Positions 53,549-62,725 of a stretch of 64,000 bases of DNA are shown here, piece after piece. The first letter of the stretch is position 1. Every line of letters begins with the position of its first letter. Below the pieces are notes generated by a model that was given only the letters and a program-made list of their open reading frames with translations, had not been told where the DNA came from and did no database searches. A program made the position numbers and the translations under genes. This DNA is from Pseudarthrobacter chlorophenolicus (lineage in GTDB: Bacteria; Actinomycetota; Actinomycetes; Actinomycetales; Micrococcaceae). The stretch spans positions 124,001 through 188,000 of the forward strand of contig NZ_JZTW01000005.1 of NCBI RefSeq assembly GCF_000962805.1, read 5' to 3'.

Positions 53549-55324
53549 GTGACCTCACCACAGGAGAACCACCCGGCGGACCGGCAGGAGCAGCGGAACA
53601 CGGCAGCCGTGTCCCTGCTTGAACAGGTCCGCGGCACCCTGGCGGAGGTGACGTTGCCCCTGGCCCTGCCGGGGGCGGAGCAGGGGCGTCGTGACGCTGC
53701 GGCCGGCGTGGCCCAGCTCGACGATTACATCCTCCCCCGCTACCGCAGCCTCGACGCCCCGCTGCTTGCCGTCGTCGGAGGGTCAACCGGTGCCGGAAAA
53801 TCAACCCTGGTCAATGCCCTGGCCGGCCACCCTGTTACCCGCTCCGGCGCCATCCGCCCCACCACCCGCCAGCCGATCCTCCTGCACCATCCTGCGGAAG
53901 CTGCCTGGTTCGAGGGCAGCCGGGTCCTGCCGGGGCTGGGCCGGATCCGGGGTGCCCTGTCCGCTGGGCCGGTCGCTGCAGCCCAAACGGTGACGGGGCC
54001 GGACGCCGGGGGCGCCTCCTCGCTGGTCCTGCTCGCCGATGACGCCGTTCCGGCGGGCATTGCGCTCCTCGACGCTCCCGACGTCGATTCCATTTCCGAT
54101 GACAACCGGAAGCTGGCCGGCCAGCTGCTCGCAGCCGCGGACCTGTGGATCTTTGTCACCACCGCCAACAGGTATGCCGACGCCGTCCCTTGGCGGCTGC
54201 TCCTGGATGCGGCCGCGAGGGACATCATGGTGGCCGTTGTCCTGGACAGGGTACCGCCCGGCGCGGAAGACGAAGTCAGTGAGGACCTGCGGCGGCTCCT
54301 TGACGCTGAGGGGCTGTCAGGTGCCCAGCTCTTTGTCATCCCCGAGTCCACGCTGGATCCGCTGGGCATGCTTCCCGCCGGTGCTGTCATCCCCCTTCGG
54401 AACTGGCTCACCGGCCTCGCCGCTGACGCCGCAGGCCGGGCTGATGTCGCACGCCGCACCCTGAATGGTGCGGTCCGTGCACTGGCCGGCCGGGTTGCAG
54501 CCATCTCCGCTTCCGCCGCAGAGCAGCAGCGCGCGGCAGCTGCGCTGGAGGCCGGCGTTGGTGCCGCCTACCGGGACGCGGGCAGCAGGATCCTCGACGC
54601 CACGCGCGACGGAGCCCTTCTCCGCGGGGAAGTGCTGGCCCGCTGGCAGGACTTTGTGGGAACCGGTGAGTTCTTCCGGACCCTCGAGCAGAATGTGGGC
54701 CGCCTCCGCGACCGGCTGGGTGCCTTCTTCCGGGGTGAACCACCGCCTGCAATCCAGGTTGAAGCAGCAATCGAAACGGGCCTGCAGGCCGTCATTGTCG
54801 ATGAGGCGGCAAACGCCGCTGAGCAATCCGACCACCGCTGGCGGTCCGACCCGGCGGGCCGGCAACTGCTGGGCACAGACGACCTCTCCGGGACCGGTCC
54901 CGGATTCGCGGACCGGGCAGCACGGGAGATCCGCGCCTGGCAGGAGGCGCTGATGGAACTTATCCGCACGGAGGGCCAGGGAAAGCGGACCCAGGCCCGG
55001 TGGCTCTCCTTCGGCATCAACGGGCTGGGTGCCGCACTGATGATCGTTGTCTTCTCCATGACAGCAGGCCTGACCGGCCTGGAGGTCGGCGTGGCAGGCG
55101 GAACCGCCGTCGTGGGCCAGCGCCTGCTCGAGGCCGTGTTCGGTGAAGACGCTGTGCGCCGGATGGCCGAAAAGGCACGCACCGACCTTGCTGCCCGCTG
55201 CCAGCGGCTCCTTGAAGAGGAACAGCAACGTTTCCTGGTCCGGCTCCCGGCCGCAGGGACGGTGGCGGCCGGCGTACTCGACACCCAGGCCGATGCGCTG
55301 GGCCGCCTGGCGGGCACCGCGTGA
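53549..55324 (+). CDS. Dynamin-like GTPase, first of pair
   Basis: 591 residues. The P-loop GGSTGAGKSTLVNALAG lies at about 77-93, a G2-like RPTTRQPIL follows, then G3 DAPDVDS. The G4 motif is degenerate (VVLDRVPPG). Helical regions span about 290-480 and a C-terminal hydrophobic stretch (ALMIVVFSMTAGLTGLEVG) lies at about 500. GTG start at 53549; the frame opens at 53501 but that would overlap the acyltransferase. Its last bases overlap the next GTPase gene by 4 (GTGA). Such paired large GTPases resemble the membrane-remodelling dynamins of actinobacteria; cellular role is inference. Confidence 0.8.
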   Translation: MTSPQENHPADRQEQRNTAAVSLLEQVRGTLAEVTLPLALPGAEQGRRDAAAGVAQLDDYILPRYRSLDAPLLAVVGGSTGAGKSTLVNALAGHPVTRSGAIRPTTRQPILLHHPAEAAWFEGSRVLPGLGRIRGALSAGPVAAAQTVTGPDAGGASSLVLLADDAVPAGIALLDAPDVDSISDDNRKLAGQLLAAADLWIFVTTANRYADAVPWRLLLDAAARDIMVAVVLDRVPPGAEDEVSEDLRRLLDAEGLSGAQLFVIPESTLDPLGMLPAGAVIPLRNWLTGLAADAAGRADVARRTLNGAVRALAGRVAAISASAAEQQRAAAALEAGVGAAYRDAGSRILDATRDGALLRGEVLARWQDFVGTGEFFRTLEQNVGRLRDRLGAFFRGEPPPAIQVEAAIETGLQAVIVDEAANAAEQSDHRWRSDPAGRQLLGTDDLSGTGPGFADRAAREIRAWQEALMELIRTEGQGKRTQARWLSFGINGLGAALMIVVFSMTAGLTGLEVGVAGGTAVVGQRLLEAVFGEDAVRRMAEKARTDLAARCQRLLEEEQQRFLVRLPAAGTVAAGVLDTQADALGRLAGTA

Positions 55325-56934
55325 GCCGGCACAGCGGCGCCCGCGATTCATCGCGGCTGGACCGGCGGCTGGAAGCACTGAACGATGCGAGGCAGCTCGC
55401 CGGTGGTGTCCTTCCGGACGCACAGCTGGAGGAGGTTCTCCAGGTCCTGGAGCACGCCGAGTCGCGCCGCTCCCTGTCCGCGGAACACACTGTGGTGGGG
55501 TTCTTCGGTGCCACCGGAAGCGGAAAATCCTCTCTGTTCAACGCCGTGAGCGGCAGTGGCATCGCGACGACGGCGGCGCGCCGGCCCACAACATCGGAGC
55601 CGCTGGCGGGGGTCTGGGGAGTGGACGGCAGCGAACCGCTCCTCGACTGGCTCGATGTCCGCAACCGGCACCACGCAGCCCCCGTGGAAGGCTTCGCGGG
55701 CGAGGACACCGGCCTGATCCTGCTGGACCTGCCGGATTTCGATTCCACCCGCGCGGCCAACCGTGAAGTGGTGCAGCGCATGGTGGGCCTGGTGGATGTC
55801 CTCGTCTGGGTGCTCGACCCGCAAAAGTACGCGGATGCAGCGGTCCACCAGGATTTCCTTGCCCCGCTGGCCTCACACGGTGCGGTCACGCTGGTGGTCC
55901 TCAACCAGGTGGACAGGCTCCCGGCCCACGACGTGCCGCCCGTCCTGGATTCCCTCCGCGGGATCCTCGCCGCCGAAGGCCTGGGCAAAGTGAAGGTCCT
56001 CGCTGCATCTGCGCTGACGGGCCAGGGCGTGGACGGCGTGCGTGCTGCGATCAGGAACGTGGTGGTGCAGCGGAAGGCACGCTCGCAGCGGCTGGAGGCG
56101 GACGTAGCGAAAGCTTCCAGGGAACTGCGGGAGGCGTCCGGGGACGGTGAAGCTGCCGGTGTCCGCAACCAGGCCGTGGCGAGGCTGGGCGGCGAACTGG
56201 CGATGGCAGCCAATGTTCCGGTGGTTGTCAGTGCCGTGGCCCGTTCCTACCGCCTCGAATCCGTCCGGCGGACGGGCTGGCCCGCCACCCGATGGCTCTC
56301 GAGGTTCCGGCCCGACCCCCTGCGCAGGCTCAACCTCCGCAGGGACGCACCGGCGGAACTCAACCGCACGTCGCTTCCACCGGCCAGTGCCCCTGCCCGG
56401 GCCCGTACGGACTCTGCGGTCAGGGAGTTTGCAGATGCCGCCAGCGCCGGCGCGCCGGGTCCCTGGCGGGCCGCCATCCGCAGCGCGGCCCGTGAGGGCC
56501 GGGACCGGCTTCCGGATGTCCTGGACCAGGCCATCGCCGGCACCGACCTTGGGGCCAACCGGAAATCCTGGTGGTGGGGTGTCTTTAATGTGGTCCAGTG
56601 GCTGGCGCTGCTGACCGTCCTGGGCGGCCTCGGTTGGCTCGGCGGCCTCGCGGCACTGCAGTATTTCCAAATGCCGGCACCGGAGCCGCCGCGGGTGGAA
56701 GGGTGGCCGGTGCCAACCCTGATGGCCGCCTTCGGAGTGGTGCTGGGGATTGTGCTGGCCCTGGCCGGCCGTTTCATTGCCGCAGGGACCGCCGCGGCAC
56801 GGGCATCGAGGGCGCGGAAGCGGCTGGAGGCGGCCGTGGCCGGGGTTGCCCGGAATCTTGTGGTGGAGCCGGTTGAGGTAGAGGTGAGCAGGCTTGCGGC
56901 GTTTAACGCGGCACTTAAGGTAGCTGCGGGCTAG
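55321..56934 (+). CDS. Dynamin-like GTPase, second of pair, with two C-terminal TM segments
   Basis: 537 residues. G1 is GFFGATGSGKSSLFNA (about 65), G2 ARRPTTSEPLAG, G3 LLDLPDFDSTRA, G4 VVLNQVDRL and G5 AASALTGQG, so the GTPase is intact. Two hydrophobic segments (WLALLTVLGGLGWLGGLA and FGVVLGIVLALAGRFIAAG, about 420-495) are separated by a short PAPEPPRVEGW loop. The protein is probably membrane anchored. Overlap with the previous gene suggests the two products work together, as DynA/DynB do in Streptomyces septation; this comparison is from memory. Confidence 0.82.
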   Translation: MSRHSGARDSSRLDRRLEALNDARQLAGGVLPDAQLEEVLQVLEHAESRRSLSAEHTVVGFFGATGSGKSSLFNAVSGSGIATTAARRPTTSEPLAGVWGVDGSEPLLDWLDVRNRHHAAPVEGFAGEDTGLILLDLPDFDSTRAANREVVQRMVGLVDVLVWVLDPQKYADAAVHQDFLAPLASHGAVTLVVLNQVDRLPAHDVPPVLDSLRGILAAEGLGKVKVLAASALTGQGVDGVRAAIRNVVVQRKARSQRLEADVAKASRELREASGDGEAAGVRNQAVARLGGELAMAANVPVVVSAVARSYRLESVRRTGWPATRWLSRFRPDPLRRLNLRRDAPAELNRTSLPPASAPARARTDSAVREFADAASAGAPGPWRAAIRSAAREGRDRLPDVLDQAIAGTDLGANRKSWWWGVFNVVQWLALLTVLGGLGWLGGLAALQYFQMPAPEPPRVEGWPVPTLMAAFGVVLGIVLALAGRFIAAGTAAARASRARKRLEAAVAGVARNLVVEPVEVEVSRLAAFNAALKVAAG

Positions 56935-56943
56935 GGGAGGGGC

Positions 56944-57504
56944 TCATCCCTTGGCTCCGGCGGCTTCCAGGCCGGCAGCAGCGTCCCGCACCTTGATCAT
57001 GGTGCGCAGGTTGCGGGTAGTGGTTGCCGCCTTGAACTTGGACTTCGACGAAATCTTGCTGAACGGGCTGTCCAGGGTCCCGCCGGCCGGTGCGAGCCAG
57101 GCGAGGGCCTCAGGGCCAAGCCGGTGTTGCCGGTGTGTGTCCCCGAGGGCCTGGCCTGCAGCGTCCAGTTCGTCCAGGACAGCGTGGTCGGAGGAAAGCG
57201 TGATGTACGAGTGCGTGGACTTGTCGTCGTCCGGGTACGGGCACGCCTCCACCAGTTCTGCCACCCGGCTGGCCGGCAGGACCACTACCCAGGCCTCGTA
57301 GCCGAAAGCGGCGCGAAGGGCCTTCTCGAACTCCTGCTTCACGCCGGCGGCGTCCAGTCCGCTGGTAAGGACCACGTTGCCGCTGGCCAGCAGTGTCTTG
57401 GCGTCGCCAAAGCCGCTGCCCTTCAGTGCGTCGCGAAGGTCCGCCATTTTGATGTTGATGCCGCCCACGTTGATGCCGCGGAGAAATACTGCGTAGCTGC
57501 CCAT
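56944..57504 (-). CDS. DUF1697 domain protein
   Basis: 186 residues, soluble. The N-terminus YAVFLRGINVGGINIKMADL and the following GFGDAKTLLASGNVVLTS are the DUF1697 signature. The C-terminal FSKISSKSKFKAATTTRNLRT is also typical. No function is established for the family. It is convergent with the GTPase pair, with 9 bases between the stops. Confidence 0.92.
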   Translation of the reverse strand: MGSYAVFLRGINVGGINIKMADLRDALKGSGFGDAKTLLASGNVVLTSGLDAAGVKQEFEKALRAAFGYEAWVVVLPASRVAELVEACPYPDDDKSTHSYITLSSDHAVLDELDAAGQALGDTHRQHRLGPEALAWLAPAGGTLDSPFSKISSKSKFKAATTTRNLRTMIKVRDAAAGLEAAGAKG

Positions 57505-57557
57505 GGGCCACAGCCTAACCGCCCGAGGTCGGGTTGGGTGCTGTTGCCCGGCGGCGG

Positions 57558-58277
57558 TCAGTCGTTGTTTTTGCGCAGCGCTTCGGTAAGGATGCGGCCG
57601 GCGTTGCAGACCACTTCGGCGTGCAGCCTGCCGGGCTGGCGGGTCAGCCGCTCAATGGGGCCGGAAATCGATACGGCGGCAATGACGCGCCCGGACGGTC
57701 CGCGCACCGGCGCCGAGACCGAGGCGACCCCCGGCTCGCGTTCGCCAAGGCTCTGGCCCCAGCCCCGGCGTCGTACGCCTGCCAGGACGGTGGGCGTAAA
57801 GCGCGCCGACTGCAGGCCCTCGAGCAGGCGGTCGTGGTCTTCCCATGCCAGCAGGACCTGGGCCGCGGAACCGGCCTTCATGGATAACTGGGTGCCCACG
57901 GGAATGGTGTCGCGCAGGCCAATGGGGCGCTCGGCCGATGCTACGCAGACCCGCCAGTCGCCCTGGCGGCGGAAGATTTGCGCGCTCTCGCCGGTGGCGT
58001 CCCGAAGCTGCATCAGGACGGGGCCGGCAGAAGCGATGAGGCGGTCCTCGCCGGCGGCCGATGCCAGTTCAACCAGCCGGCTTCCCAACACGAACCTGCC
58101 CTGGATGTCACGGCTCACCAGCCTGTGGTGGACCAGCGCGAGGGCGAGGCGGTGGACAGTGGGACGGGCCAGGCCGGTGGCCGCCACAAGCTGTGCCAGC
58201 GTGGTGGGGCCGGCTTCGAGCGCGTCAAGCACCTGTGCTGCTTTATCAATGACGCCGACTCCACTAGAATTGTCCAT
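57558..58277 (-). CDS. ltbR: IclR-family regulator of leucine genes (LtbR/NdgR type)
   Basis: 239 residues. An N-terminal winged helix (AAQVLDALEAGPTTLAQLVA, then LARPTVHRLALALVHHRLV) is followed by the IclR effector domain with SMKAGSAAQVLLAWEDH and the C-terminal GPSGRVIAAVSISGPIERL. It is divergent from leuC, the arrangement of LtbR in C. glutamicum (represses leuB and leuCD) and NdgR in Streptomyces. I use the ATG at 58277 because longer starts would overlap the palindrome at 58293-58307. The effector is unknown, possibly a leucine-pathway intermediate. Confidence 0.85.
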   Translation of the reverse strand: MDNSSGVGVIDKAAQVLDALEAGPTTLAQLVAATGLARPTVHRLALALVHHRLVSRDIQGRFVLGSRLVELASAAGEDRLIASAGPVLMQLRDATGESAQIFRRQGDWRVCVASAERPIGLRDTIPVGTQLSMKAGSAAQVLLAWEDHDRLLEGLQSARFTPTVLAGVRRRGWGQSLGEREPGVASVSAPVRGPSGRVIAAVSISGPIERLTRQPGRLHAEVVCNAGRILTEALRKNND

Positions 58278-58292
58278 GTAATGATATTGCCG

Positions 58293-58307
58293 TCTCATTA
58301 TCTGAGA
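58293..58307. promoter_or_regulatory. Palindromic operator between ltbR and leuC
   Basis: TCTCATTATCTGAGA has perfect 5-base arms around TTATC. A broader AATGA...TCATT symmetry (58280-58299) overlaps it. It falls in the spacer between a TTGCCG -35-like box (58287-58292) and AAATCT (58311-58316), 84 bases before leuC, so binding would block leuC transcription and also the ltbR promoter. Confidence 0.6.
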
Positions 58308-58390
58308 TGCAAATCTTTCGGCTGGCGCAGTGACGAGCCGTCCTGCTTCAGTTGAAGCATTCAGCCAAACAGCAGTGAAGGGAGATGGCC

Positions 58391-59845
58391 ATGGCAAAGA
58401 CATTGGCCGAGAAAGTCTGGGACGCGCACGTGGTGCGCAAAGGCGACGGCGCAGGTGCCAACGCCCAGCCCGACCTTCTCTTCATCGACCTTCACCTGGT
58501 CCACGAGGTCACGTCTCCCCAGGCCTTCGAGGGCCTGCGCCTGGCAGGCCGCCCGCTGCGCCGCCCGGACCTGACCATCGCCACGGAGGACCACAACACT
58601 CCCACGCTGGACATCGACAAGCCTATCGCCGACCTCACCAGCCGGACCCAGATCCAGACGCTGCGGAACAACTGCGCGGAGTTCGGTGTCCGCTTGCACA
58701 GCCTCGGTGACGCCGAACAGGGCATCGTCCACGTGGTGGGTCCACAACTGGGCCTCACCCAACCCGGCATGACGGTGGTCTGCGGCGACTCGCACACCTC
58801 CACGCACGGCGCCTTCGGCGCGCTGGCCATGGGCATCGGCACTTCCGAGGTGGAGCATGTGATGGCCACCCAGACCCTGTCCCTGAAGCCGTTCAAGACC
58901 ATGGCCATCAACGTTGAAGGCACGCTGCGCCCCGGCGTCACGGCCAAGGACATCATCCTGGCCGTCATTGCCAAGATCGGCACCGGCGGCGGCCAGGGCT
59001 ACGTCCTGGAGTACCGCGGATCCGCCATCCGTGCCCTGTCCATGGACGCCCGCATGACCATCTGCAATATGTCCATCGAAGCCGGCGCCCGCGCCGGCAT
59101 GGTGGCGCCGGACGAGACCACCTACGCTTACATGCTCGGCCGCCCGCACGCCCCCGAAGGCGCTGACTGGGACGCCGCCGTCGAGTACTGGAACACGCTG
59201 AAGACCGACGACGACGCCACTTTCGACGTCGAAGTGGACTTGGATGCCGACGCGCTGGAGCCGTTCGTCACCTGGGGCACCAACCCCGGCCAGGGCGTGT
59301 CCCTGTCGCAGGCCGTGCCGTCCCCCGAGGACTTCGGTGACGAAAACGCCAAGGCAGCCGCTGAACGGGCCCTGCAGTACATGGGACTGGAGGCCGGCAC
59401 GCCCATGAAGGACATCCGTGTAGACACCGTCTTCCTGGGTTCCTGCACCAACTCCCGCATCGAGGACCTCCGCGCCGCCGCGGACATCATCCGCGGCCGT
59501 GAAAAGGATCCGAAGGTCCGCATGCTCGTGGTGCCCGGCTCTGCGCGCGTCCGCCTCGAAGCGGAGGCTGAAGGCCTGGACCGCGTGTTCAAGGACTTCG
59601 GTGCCGAATGGCGCTTCGCCGGCTGCTCCATGTGCCTGGGCATGAACCCGGACCAGCTGGAACCGGGGGAGCGCTGCGCCTCCACCTCGAACCGCAACTT
59701 CGAGGGCCGCCAGGGCAAGGGCGGCCGCACCCACCTGGTATCCCCGGTGGTGGCAGCGGCCACGGCCGTCCGCGGCACGCTCAGCTCGCCGTCGGACCTC
59801 GATCCTGCCCCCGAATCCGCCGCCATCCGCACCGACGCAGCCTAG
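58391..59845 (+). CDS. leuC: 3-isopropylmalate dehydratase, large subunit
   Basis: 484 residues, aconitase family. With LeuD it isomerises 2- to 3-isopropylmalate. The [4Fe-4S] ligands are in [13 protein letters not shown] and [32 protein letters not shown] and EDHNTPT are substrate-site motifs. GGGAG lies 6 bases before the ATG at 58391, so that is used rather than 58385. It is transcribed divergently from the IclR regulator and 9 bases upstream of leuD. Confidence 0.97.
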   Translation: MAKTLAEKVWDAHVVRKGDGAGANAQPDLLFIDLHLVHEVTSPQAFEGLRLAGRPLRRPDLTIATEDHNTPTLDIDKPIADLTSRTQIQTLRNNCAEFGVRLHSLGDAEQGIVHVVGPQLGLTQPGMTVVCGDSHTSTHGAFGALAMGIGTSEVEHVMATQTLSLKPFKTMAINVEGTLRPGVTAKDIILAVIAKIGTGGGQGYVLEYRGSAIRALSMDARMTICNMSIEAGARAGMVAPDETTYAYMLGRPHAPEGADWDAAVEYWNTLKTDDDATFDVEVDLDADALEPFVTWGTNPGQGVSLSQAVPSPEDFGDENAKAAAERALQYMGLEAGTPMKDIRVDTVFLGSCTNSRIEDLRAAADIIRGREKDPKVRMLVVPGSARVRLEAEAEGLDRVFKDFGAEWRFAGCSMCLGMNPDQLEPGERCASTSNRNFEGRQGKGGRTHLVSPVVAAATAVRGTLSSPSDLDPAPESAAIRTDAA

Positions 59846-59854
59846 GACGCAACC

Positions 59855-60457
59855 ATGGAAAAGTTCACCAAGCACACCGGCATCGGCGTTCCGCTGCGCC
59901 AGAGCAACGTCGACACGGACCAGATCATCCCCGCGGTGTACCTCAAGCGCATCACCCGCACCGGCTTCGAGGACGCCCTATTCTCGGCCTGGCGCAAGGA
60001 CTCCTCCTTCATCCTGAACCAGGAGCCCTTCAACGCCGGATCCGTCCTGGTGGCCGGGCCCGACTTCGGCACCGGTTCCTCCCGCGAGCACGCAGTGTGG
60101 GCGCTGAAGGACTACGGCTTCCGGGCGGTGCTCTCCTCTCGGTTCGCCGACATCTTCCGCGGTAACTCGGGCAAGCAGGGACTGCTGGCCGCCCAGGTGG
60201 CCCAGGACGACATCGAGCTGATCTGGAAGGAACTGGAAAACGCGCCGGGAACCCAGGTGACTGTGGACCTGGAGTCGAAGACCGTGGTGTGCGGCAACAT
60301 TGTGGCCCCCTTCGAGATTGACGACTACACCCGGTGGCGCCTGCTCGAAGGCCTGGACGACATCGGGCTCACCCTGCAGCATGAGGCCGATATCACGGCC
60401 TATGAGGCCGCCCGGCCTTCGTTCAAGCCCAAGACCCTCCCCGCCAAGGTCTCCTAG
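59855..60457 (+). CDS. leuD: 3-isopropylmalate dehydratase, small subunit
   Basis: 200 residues, the usual length. It forms the swivelling domain that completes the LeuCD active site. [40 protein letters not shown] sequence (here [20 protein letters not shown]) and [17 protein letters not shown] are signatures. The ATG follows leuC by 9 bases, so they are cotranscribed. A weak hairpin lies 40 bases after its stop. Confidence 0.97.
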   Translation: MEKFTKHTGIGVPLRQSNVDTDQIIPAVYLKRITRTGFEDALFSAWRKDSSFILNQEPFNAGSVLVAGPDFGTGSSREHAVWALKDYGFRAVLSSRFADIFRGNSGKQGLLAAQVAQDDIELIWKELENAPGTQVTVDLESKTVVCGNIVAPFEIDDYTRWRLLEGLDDIGLTLQHEADITAYEAARPSFKPKTLPAKVS

Positions 60458-60497
60458 CGCCGGGGCCCTGCTCCTCGGCCCTTCGCGGGGTGCCGTA

Positions 60498-60521
60498 CTT
60501 GGCCGCCACGCCCCGGCCAAG
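60498..60521 (+). terminator. Weak hairpin after leuD
   Basis: CTTGGCC (60498-60504) and GGCCAAG (60515-60521) with a 10-base loop and no T-run. It lies in the 159-base leuD-murA gap, which shows no other feature. Confidence 0.3.
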
Positions 60522-60616
60522 GAGCCTGCGTATTTCGGTTCGGTAACGCGACCTCCTATGCTTGGGTGGAGCCTTTGCAAGGATTTGGGGGCGAGTAATC
60601 GTGAGGAAACCGGTAT

Positions 60617-61942
60617 ATGAGTAGTGTTCTGACAATCCGCGGCGGAGTCCCGCTTACGGGCCGCGTCACCGTCCGGGGGGCCAAGAACCTTGTCCCCAAG
60701 GCAATGGTGGCGGCGTTGCTGGGCAACGAACCGTCGGTGTTGCGGAACGTTCCGGAGATCAAGGACGTGGAGGTTGTCACCTCCCTCCTGCAGCTCCACG
60801 GCGTGACGGTGGAGAAGGACCCGGTCAGCGGGGACCTCACCCTTGATCCGAAGGCAGCGAAGACGGCATCCAGCACGGCCATCGATGCCCACGCCGGCGA
60901 CTCCAGGATCCCCATCCTGCTGTGCGGCCCCTTGATCCACGCCATTGGCGAAGCGTTCATCCCGGACCTTGGCGGCTGCAAGATCGGCGACCGGCCCATC
61001 GACTACCACCTGGACGTTCTGCGCCAGTTCGGCGCGGTGGTGGAGAAGCGTCCCGGCGGGATCCATATTTCTGCCCCCAAGGGACTGCACGGGGCCAAGA
61101 TCTCGCTTCCGTACCCGTCCGTCGGTGCCACGGAGCAGGTTCTGCTGAGCGCCACCCGCGCGGAGGGCATCACCGAACTGACCGGTGCCGCCACAGAGCC
61201 GGAAATCATCGACCTCATTGCTGTGCTGCAGAAGATGGGCGCGATCATCAGCGTCCAGACCGACCGCACTATCCGCATTGAGGGCGTCCGCGACCTCGGC
61301 GGCTACAACCACCGTGCCCTCTCCGACCGCAATGAGTCGGCGTCCTGGGCGTCCGCTGCCCTTGTCACGCGCGGAGACATCTTCGTCGAGGGCGCTTCAC
61401 AGCGCGACATGATGACCTTCCTGAACACCTACCGCAAGGTGGGCGGCGGCATGGACATCGGCGAGGACGGCATCCGTTTCTACCACCCCGGCGGGAAGCT
61501 CAACCCCCTGGTGCTTGAAACCGACGTTCACCCCGGGTTCATGACCGACTGGCAGCAGCCGCTTGTGGTGGCGCTGACCCAGGCCGAGGGCGTCTCGATT
61601 GTCCACGAAACCGTTTATGAGAACCGCTTCGGCTTTACGGACGCGCTCATCCGGATGGGCGCCAGCATCCAGGTGCACCGCGAATGCCTGGGCAGCGTTC
61701 CCTGCCGGTTCGGGCAGCGCAACTTCCTGCACTCGGCGGTCATCTCCGGGCCCACCCAGCTCAAGGGCACCGACATTGACGTGCCGGACCTGCGTGGCGG
61801 GTTCAGCCACCTCATCGCCGCACTGGCCGCCACCGGCGTCTCGCGGGTCACGGGCATCGACATCATCAACCGTGGTTACGAGCGCTTCACCGAGAAGCTG
61901 GCCGGGCTGGGTGCCGACTTCGACATCACTGCCGCGAAGTAG
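60617..61942 (+). CDS. murA: UDP-N-acetylglucosamine 1-carboxyvinyltransferase
   Basis: 441 residues. It adds enolpyruvate from PEP to UDP-GlcNAc, the first committed step of peptidoglycan synthesis, in the cytosol. The N-terminal VRGAKNLVPKAMVAALL and the catalytic loop LGGCKIGDRPIDYHL are clear. That loop keeps Cys at the fosfomycin-target position; mycobacteria have Asp there. GAGGA lies 9 bases before the ATG. The next gene starts 9 bases after its stop. Confidence 0.96.
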   Translation: MSSVLTIRGGVPLTGRVTVRGAKNLVPKAMVAALLGNEPSVLRNVPEIKDVEVVTSLLQLHGVTVEKDPVSGDLTLDPKAAKTASSTAIDAHAGDSRIPILLCGPLIHAIGEAFIPDLGGCKIGDRPIDYHLDVLRQFGAVVEKRPGGIHISAPKGLHGAKISLPYPSVGATEQVLLSATRAEGITELTGAATEPEIIDLIAVLQKMGAIISVQTDRTIRIEGVRDLGGYNHRALSDRNESASWASAALVTRGDIFVEGASQRDMMTFLNTYRKVGGGMDIGEDGIRFYHPGGKLNPLVLETDVHPGFMTDWQQPLVVALTQAEGVSIVHETVYENRFGFTDALIRMGASIQVHRECLGSVPCRFGQRNFLHSAVISGPTQLKGTDIDVPDLRGGFSHLIAALAATGVSRVTGIDIINRGYERFTEKLAGLGADFDITAAK

Positions 61943-61951
61943 CGGGCTGCC

Positions 61952-62725
61952 GTGAAGGAATCTGCCAAGAGCAGGGCCACATTCGTGTTCATCGCCGGCA
62001 TTGCCCGGCCGCTGTTGAACCTCATGATGAACAAAAAATGGGAAGGCATCGAAAAGCTTCCCGCCGGTGGATTCATCGCCGCGCCAAACCACTGCACGGA
62101 GATCGATCCGCTGGTGGTGGGGCACATGCTGTACAACCAGAAGCGGGCCCCGCATTTCCTCGCCAAAGCCGGCCTCTTCAAGGTTCCGGCACTCGGCTGG
62201 CTCCTGCACGCCACCAAGCAGATCCCGGTGGAGCGTTCGACGGCGGGTGCGAACCGGTCGCTGCAGGTGGCCCAGGAGATCGTGGCGGAGGGCGGCGCCA
62301 TCATCATCTACCCGGAAGGCACGCTCACCCGTGACCCGGACCTGTGGCCGATGAAGGGTCACACCGGAGCTGCCCGGCTCGCACTCGAAGGCGGCATCCC
62401 CGTGGTTCCGATCGCCCACTGGGGAGCGCACGAAGTGTTTCCGCGCTATGGCAAGAGGTTCCACCTTTTCCCGCGCAAGACATCACGGGTCGTCATCGGC
62501 GACCCCGTGGACCTCAGCGCCTTTGCCGGCCGGCCGATGGACAAGGCCACGCTGACGGAAGCCACCGAAGCCATCATGGATTCCATCACCGGCCTCCTTG
62601 CCGGTCTGAGGGGCGAGGTACCTCCCGCCGAGCGGTGGGATCCGGCACGGAAGCAGCAGACCAAGCACGGTCGCTTCATGGAGCGCGGCGGTCAGCGCCC
62701 CGGCAACGGACCGGACGATCAGTGA
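61952..62725 (+). CDS. plsC: 1-acyl-sn-glycerol-3-phosphate acyltransferase
   Basis: 257 residues. It acylates lysophosphatidate to phosphatidate in membrane lipid synthesis. The catalytic NHX4D motif is in APNHCTEIDPLVVG and the acceptor motif in IIYPEGTLTRDPDLW. An N-terminal hydrophobic segment (FVFIAGIARPLLNLMM) may associate with the membrane. GTG start. The C-terminus is a basic, polar tail. Its stop overlaps gpsA by 4 bases, which links the two phospholipid genes. Confidence 0.94.
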   Translation: MKESAKSRATFVFIAGIARPLLNLMMNKKWEGIEKLPAGGFIAAPNHCTEIDPLVVGHMLYNQKRAPHFLAKAGLFKVPALGWLLHATKQIPVERSTAGANRSLQVAQEIVAEGGAIIIYPEGTLTRDPDLWPMKGHTGAARLALEGGIPVVPIAHWGAHEVFPRYGKRFHLFPRKTSRVVIGDPVDLSAFAGRPMDKATLTEATEAIMDSITGLLAGLRGEVPPAERWDPARKQQTKHGRFMERGGQRPGNGPDDQ

